64,000 bases of DNA from RI-153 sp963721725 (GCA_963721725.1 CAVRLX010000009.1:310001-374000); one strand, 5' to 3'; shown: positions 1 to 9,061, counted from the first letter of the stretch. Notes: generated by a model not told the origin, from the letters alone. Program-made: numbers and translations.

Positions 1-959
1 AGTTTCAATTCATATTGATAGGTATACGCCTCCTTCGCCACCCGCACGATCTCGGCGGCGGCCAAGTCCATGCGATATTCCGGGTCCGACGGCTCGGCGT
101 GGGTGATATTGGCGCTGACAAAACGCACCGCCGGCAAAAACTGGCGGTTCAGCGTATCCAGCACGCCGGACATATTCTCGCCCACCAGATCGTAGATTTC
201 TTCGGCCTTTTGGTCATAGATCAACGAGCGCGTCACCTCGCTCACGGCGTTTTGCAACTTCTCCTCAAAACCCTTGGCTCCGCCCAGCGTAAAGATAAAC
301 TCGGCGGCGTCCTCAATGCGAAACTGCAAAAAGAGATCCACTGAAGCGTTGATGCGGCTAGAGGTCGGCGCTTCGCGAATCGGCGCGTTGTACGGATACT
401 CTTTGGTGGTGTTGACAATGTAGCTCACCCGCTTCCACGGATTCAGCAACATCAGCCGCCCTGGGCCAGCCACTTTTTCCAGTTTGCCAAAGCGCGTGAC
501 CAGCGCCTGACTGCCATCGGGAACCATCACATACGTGTTTTGCCAGAGAATGAAGAACAAATAGGCCACCATCAGCCCCCAAAAATGCGGACCAAAGAAC
601 AACGTTGCCCCATTGCTTTCCAGGCTCGAAAGGACCAGCCAGCCCAACCCACCGCCGATCAAGAGCAAAAAGAAGAAAATCAGATGCCCCAATGCACGTG
701 TCCGTTTGGGAATCAGCACAGGCGAGATCACATTCGTGTAGCGTGGCGCTTCGCCTTCAATCGTCTCCTCTGGAAAACTGCGGTTTAACACCTCGGTGGC
801 TTCGCTCAACGAAGCCACCATTTGCTGAATATGCGTGCTCGTGGATTCGCCCCGTTCCCGCGCCGAGAGAAAATCCTGCACGTTCAAGCGCACCGATTCA
901 AACTCTTCGCTGCCCGCCACCTGTATCACAGCGTTGGCAACTTGTCGGACTTTGCCCAT
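1..959 (-). CDS. SPFH/band 7 membrane protein, partial (C-terminus outside window)
   Basis: Reading the minus strand from the ATG at 959 gives an open frame of about 319 codons that runs off the window edge. The start is supported by a GGAGG at 966-970. Residues ~1-90 are a charged cytoplasmic segment. Two hydrophobic segments follow (~91-111 and ~120-139), then from ~144 a region typical of SPFH/band 7 (stomatin/prohibitin/HflK-like) proteins, with V-P-D-G-S-Q-A-L-V-T-R-F-G-K at its start and a later A-A-A-E-I-V-R-V-A-K-E-A. Such proteins form oligomeric membrane scaffolds that often regulate proteases or lipid domains. The exact subfamily cannot be set without the C-terminus. No neighbour on the same strand helps assign a partner. 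Confidence 0.75.
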   Translation of the reverse strand, partial: MGKVRQVANAVIQVAGSEEFESVRLNVQDFLSARERGESTSTHIQQMVASLSEATEVLNRSFPEETIEGEAPRYTNVISPVLIPKRTRALGHLIFFFLLLIGGGLGWLVLSSLESNGATLFFGPHFWGLMVAYLFFILWQNTYVMVPDGSQALVTRFGKLEKVAGPGRLMLLNPWKRVSYIVNTTKEYPYNAPIREAPTSSRINASVDLFLQFRIEDAAEFIFTLGGAKGFEEKLQNAVSEVTRSLIYDQKAEEIYDLVGENMSGVLDTLNRQFLPAVRFVSANITHAEPSDPEYRMDLAAAEIVRVAKEAYTYQYELK

Positions 960-1148
960 GGATAGCCTCCATTCTGGGAATAAACTCAAGAAGCGTGATG
1001 CGGGATTCGTGTTACGTCACGACAAGCACGCATCACGCATCACAGACTGTCCCCAGTATACCCGACATCCAAAGCCGATCCCACCTTTTGTCTGACGCCG
1101 GGCTGATGGGAACGCAGGGGAGCATCCTAAAATGGGGGCAATGCGCCA

Positions 1149-1213
1149 CCATTCCGGGAATGGAACACAAATGGGCTGTGTAGAAAACGGTCGTTTGCTC
1201 CATTCCCGGAATG
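1149..1213. repeat. Paired palindromes CCATTCCSGGAATGG
   Basis: CCATTCCGGGAATGG at 1149-1163 and CCATTCCCGGAATG at 1200-1213 are each near-perfect palindromes and are also inverted copies of each other, about 50 nt apart. A degenerate third copy (CCATTCTGGGAAT) lies at about 969-981, just upstream of the SPFH start. The arrangement resembles paired operator sites, but no regulator gene is adjacent. Confidence 0.45.
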
Positions 1214-1375
1214 TTTCCCACTGGCGTGTGCGCCAACGGCTGGGGCTTGTGGTGGATCGAAGTGTGTCGTTATGGTTGGTCTTGCTGATTCTGGGGCTGC
1301 TGATACTGTACGGGGTGCTGATTCTAATGGAAGACTTACGCACTTGGTCGAGTTTTCAGGAGATCTAATTAGTTC

Positions 1376-1460
1376 CAAGAAAATTTTTATACATAAATCG
1401 GCTTTGTTTTCGTGAATTTCATCCTGACCGTCTCTGAGATTATTTCCAAAAATTTTCTTG
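1376..1460. repeat. 13-bp inverted repeat in AT-rich DNA
   Basis: CAAGAAAATTTTT at 1376-1388 is repeated in perfect inverted orientation as AAAAATTTTCTTG at 1448-1460, with a loop of about 59 nt. It lies in the most AT-rich part of the window. Its function is not evident. Confidence 0.5.
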
Positions 1461-1555
1461 ACTTTACTTATGTTCTTGCCCATGATTAAAAATTAGCCAG
1501 TTCAACTTGGAGAAGAGATATCACCTGACCACACCGAGAGCATTTTTTGTAAATG

Positions 1556-1589
1556 ACCAGGAACCAGAGAGATCTGATTCCTGGTTTTT
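1556..1589 (+). terminator. Terminator-like hairpin
   Basis: The 8-bp stem ACCAGGAA (1556-1563) / TTCCTGGT (1578-1585) is followed by a short T run. It lies just upstream of the secD promoter and would insulate secD from readthrough, although no plus-strand gene ends immediately before it. Confidence 0.5.
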
Positions 1590-1641
1590 GGTGTAAAGAA
1601 GGGCGTGGGGGCTGACGATTATCGGGCATGGTTAAGTGATT

Positions 1642-1670
1642 TTGACAGTGCCCAACCCCTGTTCTATAAT
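1642..1670 (+). promoter_or_regulatory. Consensus sigma-70 type promoter for secDF
   Basis: TTGACA at 1642-1647, a 17-nt spacer and TATAAT at 1665-1670: both hexamers match the consensus perfectly. Transcription would start near 1677 and leave a leader of about 115 nt before secD. Confidence 0.8.
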
Positions 1671-1713
1671 TCCGCGGTTTGTCGAAGAATAATTTATCCC
1701 CACGTATCCGATT

Positions 1714-1739
1714 GAGCGGCCAATGCCGCTCGTATTTTT
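1714..1739 (+). promoter_or_regulatory. Terminator-like hairpin in the secD leader (possible attenuator)
   Basis: GAGCGGC (1714-1720), a CAAT loop and GCCGCTC (1725-1731) form a perfect 7-bp stem followed by GTATTTTT. It lies between the consensus promoter and the secD start, so it could act as an intrinsic attenuator or a 5' stabilising hairpin. No antiterminator sequence was identified. Confidence 0.55.
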
Positions 1740-1793
1740 GCCGACAATGTCTTGTCAGAACCGGGTGTGATGATCCGGTGAGGGAGAAGTTTC

Positions 1794-3194
1794 ATGCGCA
1801 ATAATAACGCTGCACTGGTGACCGTATTGCTCCTCTTTTTGGTCACCCTCTACATTGCCCTGCCCATAGGCCACCCAGATTGGCTGGAAAATGCCCTGGC
1901 CCCTGGCGCAGAAAACAGCCGGGATCTGGAAAATCTGACATTGGGGCTGGATCTGCAAGGCGGCACTCAGGTCTTGTTGGAGACGGATCTGCCAGCGGAT
2001 CAAGAAGTGGACCCCCAAGCCCTGCGCAGCGCCCAAGTCATCGTTGAACAGCGTGTCAACGGCTTGGGCGTCACCGAGCCGAACGTGCAGCTGCAGGGCG
2101 AACGGCGCATTGTGGTGGAACTGCCCGGTATCAGCAACCCGGAACAGGCCATCGAGACCATCCGCTCCACCGGCCAGTTGGAATTTGTCGATCCGCAAGG
2201 GGCAGCCCTGGGCCAGGGCATGGTTGTCAACACCACCAACCGCCCCGACGCTGTGCAGCGCTTCCAGGAAAATCTGGAAGATGGCGCGCTGGCTGCCCAA
2301 CAGATCCCCTACCCGGATCAGCTTTTTACCACGGCCATGACCGGCGACATTCTGCGCACTGCCCTGGCAACGCAAGATCAGTTCGGGCAATGGCAGATCC
2401 AGTTTGATCTGACCAGCGCCGGCAGTGACCAATTCTACGAATACACCCGCAGTCACATCGGCCAGCCGCTGGTTATCGTCTTGGATGGGCGTGTACTCTC
2501 TGCACCGGTGATCAACGCTGCCATCCGCGACAACGGCGTCATCACCGGCCAGTTTACCCAGGACGAAGCCGAAAGCCTGGGCATCCAGATGCGCTATGGC
2601 GCGCTGCCTGTGCCGTTGCAAGTGGTGGACGTGCGCACCATTGGGGCCAGCCTGGGCCAGGATTCGGTGGACAAGAGCCTGCGCGCCGGCATCATCGGGC
2701 TGTCGATGGTCTTGGTCTTTATGTTGGTGCTCTACCGGTTGCCAGGATTGTTGGCAAACTTTGCGCTGATCATGTACGTTTGTCTCAACATTACCATCTA
2801 CAAACTGCTGCCTGTGACCCTGACCCTGCCGGGCATTGCCGGTTTTCTGCTTTCAGTGGGTATGGCCGTAGATGCCAATATCCTGATCTTTGAGCGCTTG
2901 AAGGAAGAACTGCGTAGTGGTCGTTCGTTGCGTCTGGCCGTGGAAACAGGCTTCAGCCGAGCTTGGCCTGCCATCCGCGATGGCAACCTTTCCACGCTGA
3001 TTAGCTGCGCTGTGCTTTATTGGTTTGGCAACAGCTTTGGGGCCAGCATTGTCAAAGGCTTTGCCATCACTCTCTTTGTGGGTGTTTTGCTCTCGATGTT
3101 TACGGCAGTTGTTGTCACGCGAACGTTTATGCGTTCGTTCCTCTCCACACGGGGCCAGAAAATGCTGCAATCCCGTGGCCTGATTGGCTACTAA
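1794..3194 (+). CDS. secD: Protein translocase subunit SecD
   Basis: 466 aa. SecD is the inner-membrane partner of SecF that uses the proton gradient to complete Sec-dependent export. Residues ~8-25 form the first transmembrane helix. The periplasmic P1 domain follows, with the family motif L-G-L-D-L-Q-G-G-T and a conserved V-E-L-P-G-I. Five further helices occupy the C-terminal third, with the A-V-D-A-N-I-L-I-F-E-R signature of RND-type Sec proteins. The start is the ATG after AGGGAG at about 1780. secF begins 17 nt downstream, so the two are co-transcribed from the promoter at 1642. The length is normal for bacteria with separate secD and secF. Confidence 0.95.
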   Translation: MRNNNAALVTVLLLFLVTLYIALPIGHPDWLENALAPGAENSRDLENLTLGLDLQGGTQVLLETDLPADQEVDPQALRSAQVIVEQRVNGLGVTEPNVQLQGERRIVVELPGISNPEQAIETIRSTGQLEFVDPQGAALGQGMVVNTTNRPDAVQRFQENLEDGALAAQQIPYPDQLFTTAMTGDILRTALATQDQFGQWQIQFDLTSAGSDQFYEYTRSHIGQPLVIVLDGRVLSAPVINAAIRDNGVITGQFTQDEAESLGIQMRYGALPVPLQVVDVRTIGASLGQDSVDKSLRAGIIGLSMVLVFMLVLYRLPGLLANFALIMYVCLNITIYKLLPVTLTLPGIAGFLLSVGMAVDANILIFERLKEELRSGRSLRLAVETGFSRAWPAIRDGNLSTLISCAVLYWFGNSFGASIVKGFAITLFVGVLLSMFTAVVVTRTFMRSFLSTRGQKMLQSRGLIGY

Positions 3195-3211
3195 GTAAAG
3201 GGCTTCCATTT

Positions 3212-4159
3212 ATGCAAATTGTAGAACGCCGACGCATTTGGTACTTGATTTCGGCCTTGATTATTCTGCCTGGGCTGCTCTTTATGATCTGGCACATGGC
3301 AACCGTAGGCACACCGCTGCCGCTGAGCATTGATTACACCGGCGGTACCCAGTGGGAAATTCAGTTTGAACAGCCCGTGGCTCCCACCGAGGTTCGACAG
3401 GTCTTTATCGAGGCTGGCTTTTCCGACACCACCGCCTTTTTGGTCAACGATGATCGCACGGTTCAGATGAAACTGAAGACCATCGATACCACCCAAAAAG
3501 AAGTGCTTGAAGCTGAACTCACCGAGCGCTTTGGGGCCTATGAAGAAATGTCCTATCGAAGCATCGGCCCTTCGATTGGGGCTGAAGTGAGCCAGGCTGC
3601 CCTGTTGGCTGTCATCGCCGCCTCAGTGCTGATTCTGATTTATATCGCCCTGGCCTTCCGCGAAGTGCCCCATCCCTTCCGCTATGGCATGGCTGCGATT
3701 TTGGCCCTGTTACATGATGTGCTGGTGACGGTCTCGTTCCTGGCGATTATGAACATTGTAGCAGGTTGGGAGATGGACGCACTCTTCCTCACGGCCACGT
3801 TGACCGTCATCGGCTTTAGCGTCAACGATACCATTGTGATCTTCGACCGTGTGCGCGAAAACCTGCGCCGCTACAAAGGCGAGAGTTTCGCCACCGTAGT
3901 CAACCGTAGTGTCATCGAGACTGCCCAGCGTTCATTGGCGACCCAGGTGACGGCCTGGTTAGTTCTCTTCGCCATCCTCGTCTTTGGCGGGGCCACCTTG
4001 CAGGTCTTCATGGCGACGCTGCTTGTGGGCTTGCTTTCTGGGGCCTACAGTTCGATCTTCGTCTCGGCTCCTTTTATTGTGGGCTGGGAAGAAGGCTCTT
4101 TCCTGGGCAACCGCACGGAGAAAGCCACCCCCAGCGGGCGGGCGGCTCTGGCCCGATAG
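3212..4159 (+). CDS. secF: Protein translocase subunit SecF
   Basis: 315 aa. SecF forms the SecDF export motor with the SecD encoded just upstream. The ATG at 3212 is chosen over upstream in-frame starts because those would overlap secD extensively and the protein then begins with M-Q-I-V-E-R-R-R-I-W-Y, a typical SecF N-terminus before the first helix. The periplasmic domain includes D-Y-T-G-G-T-Q-W. The C-terminal helices carry S-V-N-D-T-I-V-I-F-D-R-V-R-E, the SecF signature. Six transmembrane helices are apparent. Confidence 0.95.
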   Translation: MQIVERRRIWYLISALIILPGLLFMIWHMATVGTPLPLSIDYTGGTQWEIQFEQPVAPTEVRQVFIEAGFSDTTAFLVNDDRTVQMKLKTIDTTQKEVLEAELTERFGAYEEMSYRSIGPSIGAEVSQAALLAVIAASVLILIYIALAFREVPHPFRYGMAAILALLHDVLVTVSFLAIMNIVAGWEMDALFLTATLTVIGFSVNDTIVIFDRVRENLRRYKGESFATVVNRSVIETAQRSLATQVTAWLVLFAILVFGGATLQVFMATLLVGLLSGAYSSIFVSAPFIVGWEEGSFLGNRTEKATPSGRAALAR

Positions 4160-4169
4160 CGCCGTCCCC

Positions 4170-5153
4170 ATGCGTGCGCTGCTTTTGACCGATCACGGTC
4201 CTCAATTTCAAACTGACTATCCCCAGCCGCACCCGGCCCCAGGCGAAGCCCTGATCCGCGTGCGGCTGGCTGGCGTCTGTGCCACGGATCTGGCGCTGAT
4301 GGCGGGCTACAAAGGCGGCTATCGCGGCGTGCTCGGCCACGAATTTGTGGGCGAAGTGGTCGCCGCCCCCGCTGCCCCTGCTTGGGTCGGGCAGCGCGTT
4401 GTCGGCGAGATCAACGTGGGCTGTGGCGCGTGTGATCTTTGTCAGCGCGGCCTGGGCAAGCATTGCCGCCAGCGTTCATCGCTGGGGATCATCCGCCGCG
4501 ACGGAGCCTTTGCCGATTTCATCACCCTGCCCGTTGCCAATCTCCATGCCGTCCCGCCCGACCTTCCCGACGAGTGCGCTGTCTTTGCCGAGCCGTTGGC
4601 GGCGGCGCTGCAAATTTTGGAACAATACCCGCTGCGCCCCAGTGAACGGGTCTTTGTGCTGGGCGATGGTCGCTTGGGGCTGCTTGTGGCCCAAGTTTTG
4701 GCCCGCACCGGGGCTGATCTCACCGCCATTGGGCGCAACCCCACCAAACTCGCCATTCTGGCCGAGCGCGGCATCCACACGCTGCTCAGCGACGACACAG
4801 TCGTAGATACGCGGCTGGCCCACGCCGCCGATCTCGTGGTCGAGGTGACAGGCTCTCCGGCGGGCTTTGCCCTGGCCCGGCGACTCACCCGCCCCGGCGG
4901 CACGCTGCTTCTCAAGAGCACCTTCGCCGGCGGCTTGGCCGATTTCGACATTAGCAGTTTGGTTGTGGACGAAATCACCCTCTTGGGCAGCCGTTGTGGC
5001 CCCTTCGCCCCTGCCATCCGTTTGCTCTCGGAAAAAGCCATCGCCGTGCAGCCGCTGATCCACGCTCGCTATTCACTGGAGAAGGGTGTGGATGCGCTCC
5101 GTCATGCCGGGCGCAAAGGCACGCTCAAAGTCCTCATCGACCCTCTTGTTTGA
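4170..5153 (+). CDS. Zinc-type medium-chain alcohol dehydrogenase
   Basis: 327 aa, starting at the ATG 10 nt after the secF stop. It belongs to the MDR (GroES-like/Rossmann) superfamily of NAD(P)-dependent alcohol or polyol dehydrogenases. G-H-E-F-V-G-E-V-V carries the usual catalytic-zinc His/Glu. C-G-A-C-D-L-C-Q-R-G-L-G-K-H-C supplies four cysteines of the structural zinc site, and V-L-G-D-G-R-L-G-L is the Rossmann dinucleotide motif. The nearest named families are threonine or sorbitol dehydrogenases, but the substrate cannot be told. It may be co-transcribed with secDF, with no functional link. Confidence 0.85.
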   Translation: MRALLLTDHGPQFQTDYPQPHPAPGEALIRVRLAGVCATDLALMAGYKGGYRGVLGHEFVGEVVAAPAAPAWVGQRVVGEINVGCGACDLCQRGLGKHCRQRSSLGIIRRDGAFADFITLPVANLHAVPPDLPDECAVFAEPLAAALQILEQYPLRPSERVFVLGDGRLGLLVAQVLARTGADLTAIGRNPTKLAILAERGIHTLLSDDTVVDTRLAHAADLVVEVTGSPAGFALARRLTRPGGTLLLKSTFAGGLADFDISSLVVDEITLLGSRCGPFAPAIRLLSEKAIAVQPLIHARYSLEKGVDALRHAGRKGTLKVLIDPLV

Positions 5154-5258
5154 TTCTTCCCCACACACAGGATAGAATGCCCCCACAAGATGACAAGGGG
5201 AGTGGATGACAAGGGGAATCTTCCTTCATCCTCGCCTCTCTAGCGCTGCGGATGATCT

Positions 5259-6393
5259 GTGACGAGCTATACTTTGCATTCACGCTTGAAATTATGGCTG
5301 CTTCTCGGGCTGTTGGCGATCCTCACCTGTGGCTTTGGCCCGCCCACTCTGCTCGACCGCGAAATCGATCCCACCTATCGCATGAGCGTGGGCGAGCTGC
5401 GCCAGATGAACGCTGCCCGTCGCCCACCCTCTATCGTCACCGCCCCGGCTGTGTTGGTCTATGACTTGGATGCCGGCCAGACCCTGATCGCCCAAAACGC
5501 CGAACAGCCGTTGCCGCCGGCCAGCCTGACCAAATTGATGACAGCACTGCTGATCTTCGAGGCAGACGATTTGAATGCCACGGTCACCATTCTCCCCGAA
5601 GACCAGATCGGCGGGGCAACGATGGCGCTCTCGGTGGGCGAAACGCTGACCGTGGAGCAACTGCTGTGGGGGCTGCTCGTCCCCAGCGGCAACGATGCTG
5701 CGCTGGCTCTGGCTCGCCACCATTCCGGGCAGGTCCACGTTTTTGTGCAGCGCATGAATCGTACGGGCGGCGGAGTTGGGTCTGAAGGCCAGCCATTTTG
5801 AAAACCCCCACGGTTTGGATGCCGACGGCCACGTCAGCAGCGCCGCCGATCTGCTGGCTCTGACCTTGCACTTGTGGGACTATCCGCTCTTTCGCCAGAT
5901 TGTGGGCACGGCCTCCACCACGGTGGCTGGTCATTCCCTGATCTCGACGAATCAACTGCTGAGTGATTTGCCCGGCGCAATCGGCGTCAAAACCGGAACC
6001 ACCGATGCCGCCGGACAATGTTTGGTGGCGGCGCTGGACGGGAACGGACACCCTGTCTTGGCAATTGTACTGGGCAGCCGCGACCGCTACGGCGATGTGC
6101 GCACGCTCTACACCGCGTATGCACAAAGCTACCAATGGCGCACTGCCACGCTGCCCGCCCGCCCCACAGCACTGGATCGGCTTTTGGATGCACAGGGCAA
6201 CCGTTGGTATTTGGCCGCCCAGGGCGAAATCCCCACATTTTTCCTTTCGACCTGGGAAGAAGAGCGACTGCACCCCTGGCGGCGCATTGATCCGTTGCCG
6301 CCCCTGCCCTGGCAAGCGGGAATGGCCGTGGGTAGGGTAGAATGGTATCTGGGCGATAGCCTGGTGGGAACGCAATCACTGGTCTTGCGCTAG
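5259..6393 (+). CDS. D-alanyl-D-alanine carboxypeptidase (DacA/PBP5 family), one frameshift
   Basis: This serine peptidase trims peptidoglycan stem peptides outside the cytoplasmic membrane. The N-terminus (GTG at 5259, no strong ribosome-binding site) has a hydrophobic export signal. The S-x-x-K motif is in A-S-L-T-K-L-M, S-G-N in P-S-G-N-D-A-A-L, and K-T-G in V-K-T-G-T-T-D-A. A C-terminal PBP5-like domain follows. The frame is broken by one extra G in the GGG at 5765-5767. Removing it restores R-T-A-A-E-L-G-L-K and joins residues 1-~168 to the downstream frame, giving about 377 aa in all, a normal family length. Probably a sequence error. Confidence 0.85.
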
Positions 6394-6409
6394 AATGAAC
6401 TAGCGCGTA

Positions 6410-6464
6410 CTGCGTGTTGCGTATTCCAAAAGATGACGTCGCGTTTCCTTCACGCAACACGCAG
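6410..6464. repeat. Simple-word hairpin repeat
   Basis: CTGCGTGTTGCGT (6410-6422) is perfectly inverted as ACGCAACACGCAG (6452-6464). It is one of the short-word hairpins scattered between genes in this window and could act as a terminator or mRNA-end structure for the upstream gene. Confidence 0.6.
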
Positions 6465-6483
6465 CAACCAAGGACAAAAATTT

Positions 6484-7278
6484 ATGGCCGAAGAACGATT
6501 ACAAAAAATTCTGGCCGCGGCGGGGATTGCCAGCCGCCGGGCCAGCGAAGAGTTGATTACCGCCGGGCGCGTGCGCGTCAACGGAGAGATCATCACCGAG
6601 TTGGGGACGAAAGTTGACCCAGACAAAGCGCAGATTTTTGTGGACGGCAAGCCAATTTCACAGCCCAAGCGCCACGTTTATTTCAAACTATACAAACCGC
6701 GCGATATGCTCAGCGACATTGGCGGCTATACCTATGGCCGCGCGACGGTGGAAGGACTACTGCCCGCCAACGCCGGGCGTGTCTTCCCCGTGGGCCGGTT
6801 GGATTTGAACAGCGAAGGGCTAATGCTCTTCACCGATGATGGCAACCTAGCCCATCGGCTCACCCACCCGCGCTTTGAACACCCCAAGACCTATTATGTG
6901 TTGGTCAGCCAGCAGCCCGGCGAAGAGATGCTCAACCGGCTGCGTACCGGCGTGGAAATCGAATCCGGGCTTACATCCCCGGCCCAGGTGGATGTGGTGG
7001 AACGGCTGCCCAATGAACTGATCCTCGACAGCGGCGAGAAGCGCGGCATCTGGCTGCGCTTTGTCCTGCGCGAGGGCAAAAAACGTCAGATCCGCCATAT
7101 GATTTCTGAGGTCGAACTGCATCTGATTCGGCTGATTCGCTGGTCGATTGGCCCGCTCACCCTGGGCGGCATGAAACCACGGGATGTACAGCCCCTGTCT
7201 AATGGCGAAATCGTCTCCCTGCGCCAGCTAATCACCACCGGCCAGGCGTCCATGCCTCGCCGTCCGCGCAAGCGCTAA
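6484..7278 (+). CDS. Pseudouridine synthase, RsuA/RluB family
   Basis: 264 aa from the ATG at 6484. The N-terminal S4 RNA-binding domain (residues ~4-60) has R-L-Q-K-I-L-A-A-A-G-I-A-S-R-R and G-R-V-R-V-N-G. The catalytic domain includes the family motif with the catalytic Asp, V-G-R-L-D-L-N-S-E-G-L-M-L-F-T-D-D-G. The C-terminus carries E-G-K-K-R-Q-I-R-H-M, typical of RluB/RsuA. Such enzymes isomerise a uridine in 23S (RluB) or 16S (RsuA) rRNA. In many bacteria rluB lies next to cmk, as here, which favours the RluB type. Confidence 0.9.
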   Translation: MAEERLQKILAAAGIASRRASEELITAGRVRVNGEIITELGTKVDPDKAQIFVDGKPISQPKRHVYFKLYKPRDMLSDIGGYTYGRATVEGLLPANAGRVFPVGRLDLNSEGLMLFTDDGNLAHRLTHPRFEHPKTYYVLVSQQPGEEMLNRLRTGVEIESGLTSPAQVDVVERLPNELILDSGEKRGIWLRFVLREGKKRQIRHMISEVELHLIRLIRWSIGPLTLGGMKPRDVQPLSNGEIVSLRQLITTGQASMPRRPRKR

Positions 7279-7318
7279 CCTGTGATCATGCGGCGGGCCT
7301 ATGGTAAACTAACGCGAG

Positions 7319-7373
7319 TTGCAAATTGTAAACGGCGAATTGTCCAAGGGGATTCATGCCGTACAATTTGCAA
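7319..7373. repeat. Simple-word hairpin repeat
   Basis: TTGCAAATTGTA (7319-7330) and TACAATTTGCAA (7362-7373) form a perfect 12-bp inverted repeat in the gap between the pseudouridine synthase gene and cmk. Related words (GCAATTCGCAACTCG) continue to about 7385. Confidence 0.6.
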
Positions 7374-7407
7374 TTCGCAACTCGTAATTTCAGTTCAGGG
7401 AGCCTTT

Positions 7408-8151
7408 GTGTCTGGTCAACCATTCCCACTTCATCCACCCCGTATTATCGCCATTGACGGACCCGCGGCATCGGGCAAAAGCACAGTTGGCGATGCGCTG
7501 GCAACGGCATTGGACTATCTCTATTTCGACACAGGGGTGATGTACCGGGCCGTGACCTGGGCCGCGCGCACGCGTACGCTAAATTTGGCCGATGCCGATG
7601 CCATCGGCGTCCTGGCCGAATCGTTGCAGATCGACATCTTGCCGCCCGGCGACAACACGGATGGTCGCCAAACCACCGTAACCGTGGACGGCGAAGATGT
7701 GACCTGGGCGATTCGATCCGCAGATGTGGATCGCACCGTCTCCACCGTGTCGGCGATCCCCCGTGTGCGCGCCGCATTGACCAAACATCAACGGCGCATT
7801 AGCAGCCGCTTTGAAGCAGGCAACGCCGAAAAGCAGGGGCTTGTCATGGTCGGGCGCGACATCGGCACCGTGGTGCTGCCCGATGCTCCGCTCAAAATTT
7901 ATTTGGACGCCCCTGCCGAAGATCGCGCCCAACGCCGCTACGACGAGTTGGTGCGCCGTGGCAAAGCGGTCCATTATGGCGATGTGTTGGACGACATGCG
8001 CCGCCGCGATGAAATTGATTCCAATCGGGCCGTGGCCCCCCTGCGCCCCGCCGAGGATGCCCATGTGTTGGACACTCGGGGCTGCTCTCCGCAAGCCGTT
8101 GTCGAGCGCATTCTGGCGCTGATGGCAACGGAACGTAATGCATGTGCGTAA
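7408..8151 (+). CDS. cmk: (d)CMP kinase
   Basis: 247 aa from the GTG at 7408, preceded by CAGGGAG about 6 nt upstream. The frame stays open further upstream, but that part is the repeat-bearing gap and encodes nothing family-like. The enzyme phosphorylates CMP/dCMP with ATP for pyrimidine nucleotide supply. Motifs: P-loop I-D-G-P-A-A-S-G-K-S-T near the N-terminus, then Y-F-D-T-G-V-M-Y-R-A-V-T, the V-G-R-D-I-G-T-V-V-L-P-D segment, and the lid D-E-I-D-S-N-R-A-V-A-P-L with R-R-D before it. Full length for the family. Confidence 0.95.
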   Translation: MSGQPFPLHPPRIIAIDGPAASGKSTVGDALATALDYLYFDTGVMYRAVTWAARTRTLNLADADAIGVLAESLQIDILPPGDNTDGRQTTVTVDGEDVTWAIRSADVDRTVSTVSAIPRVRAALTKHQRRISSRFEAGNAEKQGLVMVGRDIGTVVLPDAPLKIYLDAPAEDRAQRRYDELVRRGKAVHYGDVLDDMRRRDEIDSNRAVAPLRPAEDAHVLDTRGCSPQAVVERILALMATERNACA

Positions 8152-8353
8152 AACGTAAGCTCCTAGTACAGCCCGGCTGAAGTAGGCAAGAGTTATTGTG
8201 TTACATGATTCGTGTTACGTGGAGCAGAGGCAGGCAACACAAGTGTCAACCCCTGGGTTTACTTAAGCCATCTTCTACTAGTTAGCTCCTTCACGCATCG
8301 GGTTTTACCCGCAACAGTAACTCTCCCCTGCGAGGTTACCGAAAGGAGTCCTT

Positions 8354-9061
8354 ATGGCGATCTTCGAGCCATCGCCTAATCGCCCTTCTCATGTTGCCGA
8401 TTATGCCGACATTTGTTTGCAGGCATTGGCTGCACACGATTTGGGCGAGCAGATTTCTGTAGGCGGTGCATTTGGCCTCCTCCACTACCTGGATTATCGT
8501 TCTACCCATGATGTAGATGCTTGGTGGCAGGCCACGACGACACCTTCAGAACGAGACCAAGTGGTGCATACGATTGAAGACGCGTTGCGGGTGCATGGCG
8601 AGGTGCGAAAGCGGCTCTGGGGGGATGTGATCAGTATTGAACTGCGTCAGCAAAACCGAACGAGTTTCAGCTTTCAGATTGCAGAACGCTCTGTTCAGTT
8701 GCAGCCATCTGTGCCAGCGCCTTGGGTCCATGTGCTGCTAGACAGTTTGCCTGATTTGCTTGCAAGTAAAATGGTGGCGTTGGTTGAGCGAGGCGCGCCA
8801 CGTGACTTCCGCGATATTTACAGCGTTTGTCAGGCAGGTCTGACCACCGCGGAAGCATGTTGGCGTTTATGGCAGGATCGCCAGCAGCAAAGTGGGAATG
8901 ATGCCGATTTCGCACGTGCTCGCTTGGCTATTGAGACGCATCTAAAGCGCATCGAGAGTCATCGTCCGTTGCCAAAAATTGCTGATCCAGAACCACGAAC
9001 AGCCGCCGAAGCAACACGTACCTGGTACAAGACGAGGTTTCTGCATGTCCGACTGGATTGA
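8354..9061 (+). CDS. AbiEii-like nucleotidyltransferase (possible toxin)
   Basis: 235 aa with a strong AAAGGAG ribosome-binding site before the ATG at 8354. The protein has the nucleotidyltransferase-fold pattern of the AbiEii/AbiGii family: G-G-A-F-G-L-L-H-Y-L-D-Y-R-S-T-H-D-V-D (residues ~37-55), with the D-V-D acidic pair expected to bind metal, and later L-L-A-S-K-M-V-A-L-V-E-R-G-A-P-R-D-F-R-D. Family members can be type IV toxins that modify tRNA and act in phage abortive infection, but many are uncharacterised. No AbiEi-type antitoxin is upstream. The next frame (9045) overlaps its 3' end and is the natural partner to test. Confidence 0.65.
   Translation: MAIFEPSPNRPSHVADYADICLQALAAHDLGEQISVGGAFGLLHYLDYRSTHDVDAWWQATTTPSERDQVVHTIEDALRVHGEVRKRLWGDVISIELRQQNRTSFSFQIAERSVQLQPSVPAPWVHVLLDSLPDLLASKMVALVERGAPRDFRDIYSVCQAGLTTAEACWRLWQDRQQQSGNDADFARARLAIETHLKRIESHRPLPKIADPEPRTAAEATRTWYKTRFLHVRLD

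Larger units (their letters stand above)
960..1641. other. Gene-poor intergenic region with inverted repeats
   Basis: No convincing gene was found between the SPFH gene and the secD promoter. Short overlapping frames on both strands look like shadows. One plus-strand frame ending at 1368 encodes a hydrophobic stretch near its C-terminus, but it has no ribosome-binding site and I do not call it. From about 1360 the DNA is markedly AT-rich. The region holds two near-identical palindromes (1149-1163 and 1200-1213), a 13-bp inverted repeat (1376-1388 with 1448-1460) and a terminator-like hairpin (1556-1589). Confidence 0.5.

Noticed and set aside
1132..1368. Plus-strand frame with a hydrophobic C-terminal segment
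   Set aside because: It overlaps the paired palindromes, lacks a ribosome-binding site, and a hydrophobic run alone is weak evidence for a small membrane protein.
1017..1483. Overlapping minus-strand frames in the first gene-poor region
   Set aside because: No ribosome-binding site, no family resemblance, strongly overlapping each other and the inverted repeats.
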